The notes: a model not told the origin generated them from the letters alone. A DNA stretch of 10,281 nucleotides from Chloroflexota bacterium (GCA_021789355.1 JAJYJR010000163.1:1-10281); one strand, 5' to 3'; numbered from the stretch's first letter, positions 1-6,023 are shown. A program made the numbers and translations.

Positions 1-37
1 CTGAGTGCGGCAGCAGCTGTTGGATGTTGTTGATGCG
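1..37 (+). repeat. Copy A of a ~38-bp repeat (possible mobile-element end)
   Basis: The first 15 bases (CTGAGTGCGGCAGCA) occur as an exact reverse complement at 2044-2058. Similarity continues inward to 37 on this side and 2021 on the other: by hand alignment about 30 of 38 columns match with one gap. The arrangement, inverted and about 2.06 kb apart around the abiE pair, is that of terminal inverted repeats. The copy starts at the window edge, so its outer end and any target-site duplication cannot be seen. I do not recognise the element family. Confidence 0.55.
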
Positions 38-109
38 ATGGACGTTGGCCGGCCGGGCAACATGCGGAATCGGCTCATTGCAGGGTGGAGCCCGAGGTGA
101 TTCGACAAG

Positions 110-136
110 CGTTTCGACAAGCTGGTTGTCGAAACG
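110..136. repeat. Perfect 11-bp inverted repeat upstream of the abiE pair
   Basis: The arms CGTTTCGACAA (110-120) and TTGTCGAAACG (126-136) are perfectly complementary around the 5-nt centre GCTGG. A partial direct copy, TTCGACAAGC at 101-110, repeats at 113-122. No T-run follows, so it is a poor intrinsic terminator; it could be a protein-binding site or a remnant of a mobile-element end. I see no convincing gene in bases 38-234 around it. Confidence 0.5.
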
Positions 137-234
137 AGGTCGCGGCGACCTGCGGTATCAACAACGTACAGCGTCAAGTTGGCCGCGGCTGCGCTTTGGC
201 TGGAACACGGGACCGACATACATGAGCACGAGAC

Positions 235-270
235 TTGACTCAAACTTACGTGACGCGTAAGTTTGAGTCA
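235..270 (+). promoter_or_regulatory. abiE promoter embedded in its palindromic operator
   Basis: A -35-like TTGACT (235-240) is separated by 17 nt from a -10-like TAAGTT (258-263). The predicted transcription start falls on or next to the A of the abiEi ATG at 270, so the transcript would be leaderless, and no Shine-Dalgarno sequence precedes the ATG. The same segment is a perfect inverted repeat with 15-nt arms (236-250 and 256-270) and centre TGACG. It therefore covers the -35 to +1 region exactly. AbiEi antitoxins are known to bind inverted repeats at their own promoter and repress it, so this is the expected autoregulatory operator. Confidence 0.8.
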
Positions 271-815
271 TGTCAGAACCGCGCCTCCTCGAGATCGCCA
301 GCTACCAGCACGGATACTTCACGACGGGACAGGCGCTTGCAGAGGGCGTGAGCCACCGTGCCCTCACCGATCGCGTCCACCGCGGCGTGATCGAGCGCGT
401 AAGCCACGGGGTCTACCGCATGGCCCACTACCCAGTCACGCCTCGTGACGACCTGTACAGCCTCCAGGTCGCCGCCCCGGACAGCCTGATCAGCCACGAG
501 ACCGCGCTCGAGATCTACGGGCTCTCAGACGTCCTGCCGCGGACGATCCACATCACGGTGCCGGTCAGGTCCGGGTTGAAACCCCGCAGTGGCGTGACCA
601 TCCACCGTTCGGACGTCCCGCGCACCGACCAGACGATTCGCGACGACCTGCGTATCACCACTCTCGCGCGCACTCTGCTCGACTCCGCGCGCGCTGGCAC
701 AGCAGCCGAGCAGCTGCTGATGGCCGCACGAGAGGGGCGTGCACGAGGCATGTTGAAATCGGTGGACGTAGACCGACTGAAGGCTGTCTATCCGTTCAGA
801 GGGCGAATCAGGTGA
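270..815 (+). CDS. abiEi: AbiEi-family antitoxin / autorepressor (type IV TA)
   Basis: The product is a 181-aa protein with the layout of AbiEi antitoxins. An N-terminal winged helix-turn-helix (about residues 12-52) carries the typical pattern of Tyr-Phe-Thr-Thr, Gln-Ala, then Arg-Gly-x-Ile-Glu-Arg-Val and Gly-Val-Tyr-Arg. The C-terminal domain includes Ile-Ser-His-Glu-Thr-Ala-Leu (about 74-80) and Thr-Ile-His-Ile-Thr-Val-Pro. In the family the N-terminal domain binds the promoter palindrome and the C-terminal domain is needed for antitoxicity. The ATG at 270 is chosen because the palindrome and promoter end exactly there. An overlapping frame starting at 263 is only a shadow. The stop codon overlaps the toxin start as GTGA (812-815), which makes the pair translationally coupled. 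The gene is intact, with no frameshift. Family call is secure; antitoxin function is inferred from the partner. Confidence 0.88.
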   Translation: MSEPRLLEIASYQHGYFTTGQALAEGVSHRALTDRVHRGVIERVSHGVYRMAHYPVTPRDDLYSLQVAAPDSLISHETALEIYGLSDVLPRTIHITVPVRSGLKPRSGVTIHRSDVPRTDQTIRDDLRITTLARTLLDSARAGTAAEQLLMAAREGRARGMLKSVDVDRLKAVYPFRGRIR

Positions 816-1741
816 GCACTGCGCCGACCATCGCACCGGTGAATCCCGCCGCAGAGCGGGCGCGGATGCTCGCGCGGATGAAGAACGTCGCGAAGTCCGT
901 TCGGGGCGATGACCCGGTGCGCCGGCTCCACCTCATCGTATCGATGGACCGGTTCCTTCAGCGGATGCTTGCGACCACCAGGTGGGGCGACTGGATCCTG
1001 AAGGGCGGCTACGCGAACCAGCTACGCGCACCCGATGAGGCCCGCTTCACGGAAGACGTCGATCTGAAGCTCGATTCCGACATCAGCAGAGCCAAGGCGG
1101 TCATCGTCGCCGCCGCCCAGTACGACCTTGACGACCATTTCGTTTTCGAGGTGGCGGGAGATCCGCGACCACTCGTTGGACCGCCCGGCGGCGGGCTCCG
1201 CTTCGTCGTCGTGGTCCGGTTGTGGGGCTCGGAGCTCGTCAGGTTCAAGATCGATGTCAGCAGCGCGGACGCCATCGTCGGGAAGATCGAGCGCCACAAG
1301 AGCGACCCGATCGTGGAGAGACTCGGCTACAAGCGGGCTCTCTTCCCGGTCTACCCGGTCGCCCAGCAGTTCGCCGAGAAGCTGCACGCGTACACGCGGC
1401 CGCGCGACGTCGAGAACACCCGAGCCAAGGACCTTGCCGACATGCTGTGGCTGGTGGGGCGCTACCCGTTCACGTCCCGGGCGATCGTCGAGGCGTGCGT
1501 CGCCACCTTTGGCCGGCGCGGTGAGCACCCCTGGCCGCCCAAGGTCTCGCCGCCTCCGACGGTATGGGCTCGCCAGTACACCGCGCTCCGGAAGGAGATG
1601 CACCTGTCGCCCGCAACGCCACTCGAAGCCTACCAAGCGCTGCTGCCGTTCCTGGGGCCCGTGCTGGCGAGCGACCGGGCGAAGCGGTGGTCGCCGCGTC
1701 GCCAGGCGTGGTCGCGTCTCGCTGGCTCAAAGTCCGGGTAA
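812..1741 (+). CDS. abiEii: AbiEii-family nucleotidyltransferase toxin (type IV TA)
   Basis: The 309-aa protein has the nucleotidyltransferase signature of AbiEii/AbiEii-like toxins (DUF1814 group). Lys64-Gly65-Gly66 is followed by Arg78-Phe-Thr-Glu-Asp82-Val-Asp84, the paired metal-binding Asp residues. A further Asp148 sits on a strand (Arg-Phe-Lys-Ile-Asp), and there is a C-terminal helical part with Phe187-Ala-Glu-Lys190-Leu and Arg204-x-Lys-Asp207-x-x-Asp210. All expected catalytic positions look present, so the toxin is probably active. Family members transfer nucleotides to RNA acceptors such as tRNA and halt growth, often during phage infection. The start is GTG at 812, overlapping the antitoxin stop by 4 nt. 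A palindrome identical in core to the promoter operator follows the stop by 20 nt. Confidence 0.88.
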   Translation: MSTAPTIAPVNPAAERARMLARMKNVAKSVRGDDPVRRLHLIVSMDRFLQRMLATTRWGDWILKGGYANQLRAPDEARFTEDVDLKLDSDISRAKAVIVAAAQYDLDDHFVFEVAGDPRPLVGPPGGGLRFVVVVRLWGSELVRFKIDVSSADAIVGKIERHKSDPIVERLGYKRALFPVYPVAQQFAEKLHAYTRPRDVENTRAKDLADMLWLVGRYPFTSRAIVEACVATFGRRGEHPWPPKVSPPPTVWARQYTALRKEMHLSPATPLEAYQALLPFLGPVLASDRAKRWSPRRQAWSRLAGSKSG

Positions 1742-1760
1742 CAGAACCGGCACTTGGCCC

Positions 1761-1783
1761 AAACTTACGCGTGGCGTAAGTTT
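1761..1783. repeat. Second copy of the abiE operator palindrome
   Basis: The segment reads AAACTTACG, five bases, CGTAAGTTT. That is the same 23-bp core and 5-nt spacing found at 242-264 in the abiE promoter, with centre CGTGG instead of TGACG. Counting the inner bases, the arms are 10 nt with a 3-nt loop. It lies 20 nt after the toxin stop. It could be a second AbiEi binding site or a read-through-limiting hairpin, though no T-run follows. On the plus strand it also has TTGGCC (1754-1759) 17 nt before TAAGTT (1777-1782), so a weak promoter is possible, but no gene start follows at the right place. Confidence 0.75.
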
Positions 1784-1822
1784 CGGCAAACAGCGCCTCA
1801 GCTCCCCGCTTCCGAAGATGGC

Positions 1823-1990
1823 TCATTGTCCTCGGGCACGTACGACTCGATCGTGCGGGATGCACTTGTAGCGACGGACAGTTCCGCTGGCGTGGTGATA
1901 GGTGCCGTTGGCCACCACCACCCGTGAGCCCTTGTGCAGGGGATCGGGGCAGTGGGCGATCGGTGTGCGTCTGGGCAAGGAGCGCGCTCG
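1823..1990 (-). pseudogene. Possible zinc-ribbon N-terminal fragment of a mobile-element protein
   Basis: On the minus strand an open stretch of 55 codons lies between stop codons. It encodes His-Cys-Pro-Asp-Pro-Leu-His-Lys-Gly-Ser-Arg-Val-Val, then an Asn-Gly-Thr-Tyr segment, then Arg-Arg-Tyr-Lys-Cys. A Cys-Pro-x-x-x-His pair followed about 25 residues later by Arg-Tyr-x-Cys resembles the N-terminal zinc ribbon of many transposases and related proteins. It has no ATG and no ribosome binding site, and it ends abruptly. It starts about 30 bases inside repeat copy B and reads inward, where a transposase N-terminus would be expected. I infer a remnant, but the match is by eye only. Confidence 0.3.
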
Positions 1991-2020
1991 CTACGAAGTG
2001 CCTACGCCCCAGTGTCCTCC

Positions 2021-2097
2021 CGTATCAACAGTCTCGCAACACTTGCTGCCGCACTCAGGACGCGCTGAGTGCGCCCGCCGGCAGTGTTACGCGACTG
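2021..2097. repeat. Copies B and C of the ~38-bp repeat, head to head
   Basis: Copy B (2058 down to 2021, minus) is the inverted partner of the repeat at 1-37. Copy C (2065-2097, plus) shares the first 9 bases CTGAGTGCG and, after a variable 7-10 nt stretch, 12 of 14 bases (GTGTTACGCGACTG against GTGTTGCGAGACTG). B and C face each other across 6 bases (GACGCG), forming a nested imperfect palindrome: outer stem 2029-2042/2084-2097 and inner stem 2050-2058/2065-2073. This could be two abutting element ends or one large structured site. Confidence 0.6.
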
Positions 2098-2252
2098 CAC
2101 CGTCCGATCCATTCGGCCCTACCCACAAGAGTAGGCCCGCCGTATCGTCCGGCCGTCGCGGGGGGTGTTGACGCGCGGCCATGCTCAGGCCGCCTCGACC
2201 GCGCCGAGCCACTGGCGAGACCGACCCGTAGGACAGGCGCCATCGTGTGCCA

Positions 2253-2258
2253 GGGAGG
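2253..2258 (+). promoter_or_regulatory. Shine-Dalgarno fixing the start of the small secreted protein
   Basis: GGGAGG at 2253-2258 lies 9 nt before ATG 2268. This favours that start over the in-frame GTG at 2247, which would put seven extra residues before a signal peptide that begins naturally with Met-Arg-Arg. Confidence 0.7.
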
Positions 2259-2267
2259 TGCCCAGCC

Positions 2268-2540
2268 ATGCGTCGCCTATTCACCGTCATCGCGGGCGTG
2301 GCCGTGCTTGCGGCCGTCACGATCGGTCCGGTCGCTGCGTCCCAGACCGAGCGGGGGACACCCGGTGCGCCGAACTGCATGGGCCAGACCACCGCATACG
2401 AAACACATGTCCTCGTCCCCTACGGTGCCACGCCCGGCATCGGCAACTTCGTCAAGGCCTGGAACTACACCTATGGGACGGATTGGAGCGTCACGGACCT
2501 GAAGGCCGTGACACTGCTCACCGACTGCACCGTCCCGTAG
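2268..2540 (+). CDS. Small secreted protein, function unknown
   Basis: The 90-aa product has a clear signal peptide: Met-Arg-Arg, a hydrophobic core at about residues 4-20, and a Val-Ala-Ala site giving likely cleavage after residue 24. The mature part is about 66 residues with exactly two cysteines, Cys37 and Cys87, near its two ends and able to form a disulfide after export. It contains a Tyr/Trp-rich middle (Trp-Asn-Tyr-Thr-Tyr-Gly-Thr-Asp-Trp). I do not recognise the family. It stands alone: an intrinsic-type terminator follows, and the next gene is a transposase remnant on the other strand. Start choice rests on the GGGAGG site. Being a real exported protein is likely; its role is unknown. 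Confidence 0.72.
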   Translation: MRRLFTVIAGVAVLAAVTIGPVAASQTERGTPGAPNCMGQTTAYETHVLVPYGATPGIGNFVKAWNYTYGTDWSVTDLKAVTLLTDCTVP

Positions 2541-2561
2541 CTCGACCGTCGCCCACACTTC

Positions 2562-2591
2562 GACCGGGGAGCCTGGCTGGGTTCCCCGGTC
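2562..2591 (+). terminator. Stem-loop terminator after the small secreted protein
   Basis: GACCGGGGA (2562-2570) and TCCCCGGTC (2583-2591) form a perfect 9-bp GC-rich stem around a 12-nt loop, starting 21 nt after the stop codon. The bases after it (TTCTGTTGC) are only moderately T-rich, so termination strength is uncertain. Confidence 0.65.
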
Positions 2592-2981
2592 TTCTGTTGC
2601 CCTGCGGCCGCCGGGTGACGCGGGTGACACGGACACCTGCGCCGCTTCGGCGCGCGGCCCGCCGTCGAGTCGCGCGGCACGACCGGAGCGGAGGCGCTGT
2701 GGGAGCTGGCTGCGGCACTGCGGGGGGCCTTGACTGTCCCATGAGCCGTGCGCGAACGGACCTCCGCGCGGGCCATCGCGAGCGTGGGTTACCGGCGATG
2801 TTGCGCCGGTGGCCTACGCTGAGCCATCGAAGCTGGGCACGGATCCACCGAAGCTCCGGCTGATCGGGTCGGTTGAGGCCCGAACCGGTCGTCTCGCCGA
2901 CTGATCGGGCGGGCGCTGCCGACGTCGCCGCGGGCAGGCTCCCGCCCGGCCCCCGAGCAGCCGAGGGGGTCGGAGCGGGCG
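2592..2981. other. About 390 bases without a convincing gene
   Basis: No complete gene is visible. One plus-strand frame from 2628 to 2744 encodes a short coding-like tail (Gly-Ala-Glu-Ala-Leu-Trp-Glu-Leu-Ala-Ala-Ala-Leu-Arg) ending in TGA. It has no start codon or ribosome binding site and may be debris or chance. Bases 2905-2980 are extremely GC-rich with short self-complementary runs. This is where the right end of the adjacent IS1380 element would be expected, but I could not identify an inverted-repeat end. Confidence 0.4.
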
Positions 2982-3776
2982 TCAGGCCTGGAGCGGGATC
3001 GCCCGGAGGCGCGCCAGGGCGGTCATGAAGCTCACCGCGCAGGGCCAGGGGGTCGGGAGGTGGAGCGTGAGCCTCCGGGCCGAGCGGGTGAGCCGCCCGG
3101 CCAGGCTGAACCGCCGCCGGCGCAGGGTCCTGGTGGTGACGATCCCCGCCTTGAGCCCGATCCGGGCGGTCCAGCGCGCCAGGTTGTGGACCAGCAGCTG
3201 CACCGCGAGCCAGGCCCCGTTGACGGCAAACTTCCCGGACGGCAGGTGGTTCAGGCCGACCCCGTACGGGAGATCGAGGATCGCGTGCTCGATCTCGGCA
3301 GGGCGGCGATGGTCAGCCTCGAACTCGAGCGTCGGGCCCTCTCGATCGGTGAGGACGGCTGGTACTCGTAGAGCGTGAAGCAGGTGAGTGGAGCGCGGGG
3401 TCGGTCGCACCCGGCGCACGATGCGCCGGACCGGACGGGCGTCCTTCTTCGAAGCGAACGGCGTGTAGGTCGTCTCGGCCACGTCGGCGCCGTCGCCGAG
3501 CCCATACGGGATCGGCGACCAGCCCGCTTCGGGGATCGCCTCGATGCGGCGGCGCACGCCGCGGTGCTGGCGCACGGTGACGCTGAAGGGCACGTCCATC
3601 TTGCGGCACAATCGAGCTGCCGGACACGCCCCCAGCGGAAGCTTGCGCAGGAAGGTGCCGAGGGCGGAGGCGGCCTTGGCCGGGAAGCCCACGATGCGAT
3701 CCGTGCCAACGGCGCGCAGCGCGTCCACGTCGTCGATGCTGTCACCCCCGCCCAGGGCCGAGGCGATCGGGGGTGT
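2982..3776 (-). pseudogene. IS1380-family transposase, frameshifted and internally deleted
   Basis: The C-terminal half is a clear IS1380-type transposase. It shows Ser-Val-Thr-Val-Arg-Gln-His, Ile-Glu-Ala-Ile-Pro-Glu, Ala-Glu-Thr-Thr-Tyr, Glu-Ala-Asp-His-Arg-Arg, Gly-Val-Gly-Leu-Asn-His-Leu-Pro-Ser-Gly, His-Asn-Leu-Ala-Arg-Trp and Gly-Arg-Leu-Thr-Arg-Ser-Ala-Arg-Arg. The N-terminal side keeps Gly-Gly-Asp-Ser-Ile-Asp-Asp and Leu-Gly-Thr-Phe-Leu-Arg. An extra base at 3643/3644 then moves the family's Ser-Phe-Arg-Trp-Gly-x-Val-Arg-Gln-Leu-Asp into another frame. At about 3610/3611 that segment joins directly to Cys-Arg-Lys-Met-Asp-Val, so the central part, expected to hold two catalytic Asp residues, is missing. 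The remnant is about 260 residues where members usually have about 450. It cannot be active. A related fragment lies at 6986-7085 in the opposite orientation. Bases 3777-3990 between it and the next gene hold nothing else recognisable. Confidence 0.88.
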
Positions 3777-3990
3777 GCGATGATCGCATCCGTCAGGTGC
3801 TCCGCCGAACCCGGGTCGATGGGCTGCTCACCGCCACGTTCCCGGTTCCGCGGGCGCTTGATTCCTTGTTCCAGCAGCCCGTCAGCCCGCGGCGATCGGT
3901 GGATCAGGGGTCAGGTGTACGGGGTGTGAGCCGCAACCCAGCGGGTGCGCTCATGGAGCCTGTGAGCTGCCGCCTGCCGTCACGGGAAAC

Positions 3991-5271
3991 TCATGAACCC
4001 GACAGCTCGGCGTACCAGGCCTCCGCGAGCTGCCGGACCGGACCCTCGCAGGCCGAGGTCGTCGTACCGTAGGGGGCCCAGCAGCTGAGGTCGCCGACGA
4101 AGCGTCCGGCCGCGAACTGCAGCTCGTAGAACTTGCCGCCGTTGCTCGTGTACGCGGACCGCGTGCCGGTTGCGCCTGCGTCAAGTCCCGCATTCCCCAC
4201 ACCGGACGTGAAGGTCTTCACCCAGGTGCTCGCCGCTGCCGCGTCGTGGAAGGGGAAGAGCGTTGCCTCGACGACCTGGTTCGGGTCGGCCGCGAGCAGC
4301 GCCCGCCCGAACCCCAGGCTGTCGGCGCCCAGCGCGTGGAGCTTCTGCGCGACGATGCCGGGCGCCCCAGAGTTGTCCGCGAGCGCCCACGACTCGGCAG
4401 GAACCACCACCGCTCCGAGGATGGGGCCCACCGCATCCGATGGCGGCGGCATGCGTTGGGCGAACGCAGCAGGCAGCTGATCGGCTTTGAGGCTGCCCTG
4501 GAGCAATGCTCCGATCCGGTCGACCAGCGGCGCGGCGTAGCCGGCCAGCGTCGCGCCCTTCTCGTATCCGTTCCCGGTGACTGCGATCCGCGCGACGATG
4601 GGTCCCACGCGGAAGCGCAGGTCCGTCGTGTCGGGATAGTCGATCGGCGTATCCGTCGGGGAGCCCAGCCCCACGTTGCTCCGGGTGAAGTAGCTCGACG
4701 CATCGCCGACGGCCGGGCCGCTGGCCGGAGTGCTGCTGCCGTCGTTGGTCTGGTTCAGCTTCGCCAGGCCCTGGGTGGCCGACGCCACGTCGTTGAAGAG
4801 GACCAGGGTCGACTGCATCTCCCGCTTCGAGGAACCGCCGATCAGCTCGTAGTCCTGGACCACGAAGAACCTGACGCTCGGATCGGCGGAGTTGTCCTTG
4901 TACGGACTGAAGCCCGCGTCGAACTCGGGAAGATACGGCCACCACGTCTGGCCAGCCGGCATCAGCGCCTTGAGGTCGTTCGGGCTCAGCGCCGCCAGCA
5001 GCAGGTCGTTGGGCGTCAGCTCGGGAGCGGCAGCGGTGGTGGGCGCCGCAGTCGGTGAGAGGACCGGCGTGGGGGCGAGGGTCGCCGGGGTAGTTGGGGC
5101 GGACGTGGCAGCTGGGGCGGACGTGGCAGCCGGGGCGACACCCGGCGGCGTGGCGGTCGCCGCGACACCCGGCGGCGTGGCCGCGCTGGTGCCCGTGCAG
5201 GCAGCCATGAGCCCGGTCAGGACCAGCAGGGTCAGGGCGTGCCTCGCGGGGAGGCGCAGCGTCGCGTTCAC
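3991..5271 (-). CDS. Exported lipoprotein with a duplicated domain, function unknown
   Basis: The product is 426 aa from the GTG at 5271. The signal peptide has a lipobox ending Leu-Met-Ala-Ala-Cys25, so the protein should be lipid-anchored outside the membrane. Residues 26-85 are a low-complexity Ala/Pro/Thr/Ser linker with short tandem repeats. The rest is globular and seems to hold two related units: Ser-Thr-Leu-Val-Leu-Phe-Asn-Asp-Val-Ala-Ser-Ala-Thr (154-166) resembles Glu-Ala-Thr-Leu-Phe-Pro-Phe-His-Asp-Ala-Ala-Ala-Ala (335-347). Cys397 and Cys408 may form a disulfide. The GTG overlaps the upstream lipoprotein's TGA (GTGA, 5268-5271), with no strong ribosome binding site of its own, so translation is probably coupled. 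A longer version of the frame to 5361 would add residues before the signal peptide and is rejected. I do not recognise a named family. Confidence 0.82.
   Translation of the reverse strand: MNATLRLPARHALTLLVLTGLMAACTGTSAATPPGVAATATPPGVAPAATSAPAATSAPTTPATLAPTPVLSPTAAPTTAAAPELTPNDLLLAALSPNDLKALMPAGQTWWPYLPEFDAGFSPYKDNSADPSVRFFVVQDYELIGGSSKREMQSTLVLFNDVASATQGLAKLNQTNDGSSTPASGPAVGDASSYFTRSNVGLGSPTDTPIDYPDTTDLRFRVGPIVARIAVTGNGYEKGATLAGYAAPLVDRIGALLQGSLKADQLPAAFAQRMPPPSDAVGPILGAVVVPAESWALADNSGAPGIVAQKLHALGADSLGFGRALLAADPNQVVEATLFPFHDAAAASTWVKTFTSGVGNAGLDAGATGTRSAYTSNGGKFYELQFAAGRFVGDLSCWAPYGTTTSACEGPVRQLAEAWYAELSGS
5095..5180. repeat. Short tandem repeats in a lipoprotein linker
   Basis: An 18-bp unit is repeated exactly twice (5095-5112 and 5113-5130), encoding Ala-Ala-Thr-Ser-Ala-Pro twice. 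A second repeat of 19 identical bases recurs with a 27-bp period (5135-5153 and 5162-5180), encoding Ala-Thr-Pro-Pro-Gly-Val-Ala twice. Such in-frame repeats can change linker length by slippage. Confidence 0.8.
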
Positions 5272-6023
5272 GGCAGCAACCGGAAGGACTGGCCGATGGC
5301 GCTGCAGGTAGATGCGTACTGCGCCGCGAAGTCCGATCGGATGGTGAGCGTCCGCGCACACGCCTGCGTGCCATTGAGCAGCCGGTACGTGGTCATGTCC
5401 GAGGTGGCCGGCTGTCCGGACGACCCCTGTGCCGCGATCTGGTAGGTGATCTCGACCGCGTCGGCGCCGCTGGCAAGCGTGACGTGCCGCTGGTCGATCT
5501 GCGTGCTCACGCCGGGCTCGGACCGAAGGCCGGCGCTCACGCTCGTCGCGAAGCCATCAGCGCTCGTTCCGTCGGGGACCGTCGTCGTCTTTGCGGTGAT
5601 CGCCTCGGCCGTCCCAGCCGACAGGGCGTCGGCCGAGAGGTCCATTCCGCACAGCCGGTCGCCGGTCGCGATGAGTGCGTCCTTGTGGCCCTGGAAGAAC
5701 GTTGCCACCTGGGGGTTCGTCGACTGGAGGGACGCGACGGCGGCTTCGATGTCCGCCGGGTCGATCCTGATCGGCTTCCATGACGCAAGGAGGCCGACCG
5801 CGAAGCCATCGGCCTGATCCGCGTAGGTCAGGAGGGCACTGCCCGTTGCGGCAGAGGGCGCCGTGATGGCTGCCGGCGCGCTACTCACCGCGGCTGGCGC
5901 GCTACTCACCGCGGCTGGCGTCGGCGTCGAGGAGCTGGCGCACCCGGCAAGTGCGAGCGGGAGCGCAGGTGCGAGCGCGAATACGAGCGTGGGGCTCGCA
6001 GCCGCGATTCGCGGGCTGATCAC
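5268..6023 (-). CDS. Exported lipoprotein, function unknown (operon partner)
   Basis: The product is 251 aa from the GTG at 6023, fixed by an AAGGAGG site (6030-6036) 6 nt upstream. The signal peptide ends in the lipobox Leu-Ala-Gly-Cys28. A linker of Ser-Ala-Pro-Ala-Ala-Val type repeats runs from about 29 to 55, then a globular domain follows. Its Leu-Leu-Thr-Tyr-Ala-Asp start, with Gly-Phe-Ala-Val and Trp-Lys-Pro-Ile (about 65-75) and a later Val-Glu-Ile-Thr-Tyr strand, suggests a PsbP/LpqN-like alpha-beta sandwich; this is a by-eye fold guess. The globular part has three cysteines. It is the first gene of a two-gene operon with the larger lipoprotein and is divergent from a third one. A frame extended to 6722 is an artefact of GC-rich DNA. 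Confidence 0.82.
   Translation of the reverse strand: MISPRIAAASPTLVFALAPALPLALAGCASSSTPTPAAVSSAPAAVSSAPAAITAPSAATGSALLTYADQADGFAVGLLASWKPIRIDPADIEAAVASLQSTNPQVATFFQGHKDALIATGDRLCGMDLSADALSAGTAEAITAKTTTVPDGTSADGFATSVSAGLRSEPGVSTQIDQRHVTLASGADAVEITYQIAAQGSSGQPATSDMTTYRLLNGTQACARTLTIRSDFAAQYASTCSAIGQSFRLLP
5881..5920. repeat. 21-bp tandem repeat in a lipoprotein linker
   Basis: The unit at 5881-5901 recurs at 5902-5920 (19 bases identical, then diverging), with a decayed third copy just before 5881. It encodes a seven-residue Ser/Ala/Pro/Val linker motif in frame. Confidence 0.75.

Larger units (their letters stand above)
1784..2267. other. Gene-poor stretch with repeats and a possible gene fragment
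   Basis: No complete gene is convincing in these 484 bases. They hold the zinc-ribbon-like fragment (1823-1990, minus), the head-to-head repeats at 2021-2097, and an imperfect stem-loop at 2114-2122/2131-2139 (8 of 9 pairs, 8-nt loop). The rest, 2140-2250, is leader DNA before the small secreted protein; a TTGACG at 2168-2173 has no matching -10 element. Longer open frames here on the plus strand are Arg/Pro/Ser-rich shadows. Confidence 0.5.

Noticed and set aside
5..100. Short plus-strand frame resembling a protein C-terminus (Val-Arg-Gln-Gln-Leu-Leu-Asp-Val-Val-Asp)
   Set aside because: A TGA lies directly in front of it at 2-4, and it coincides with repeat copy A. Without sequence to the left it cannot be told from chance.
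3..260. Plus-strand open frame running into the abiE promoter
   Set aside because: It is Ser/Arg/Trp-rich with no family resemblance, no ribosome site, and it would run through the inverted repeat at 110-136 and the operator. It looks like chance in GC-rich DNA.
1128..1871. Long Ser/Arg-rich open frame overlapping the toxin gene
   Set aside because: It is the +1 shadow of abiEii, whose own frame carries all family motifs.
2029..2097. Integron attC site
   Set aside because: The outer ends do not fit the RYYYAAC/GTTRRRY core sites and no integrase is present.
2628..2744. 38-codon coding-like tail on the plus strand
   Set aside because: It has no start codon, no ribosome site and no recognised family; too short to support as a gene.
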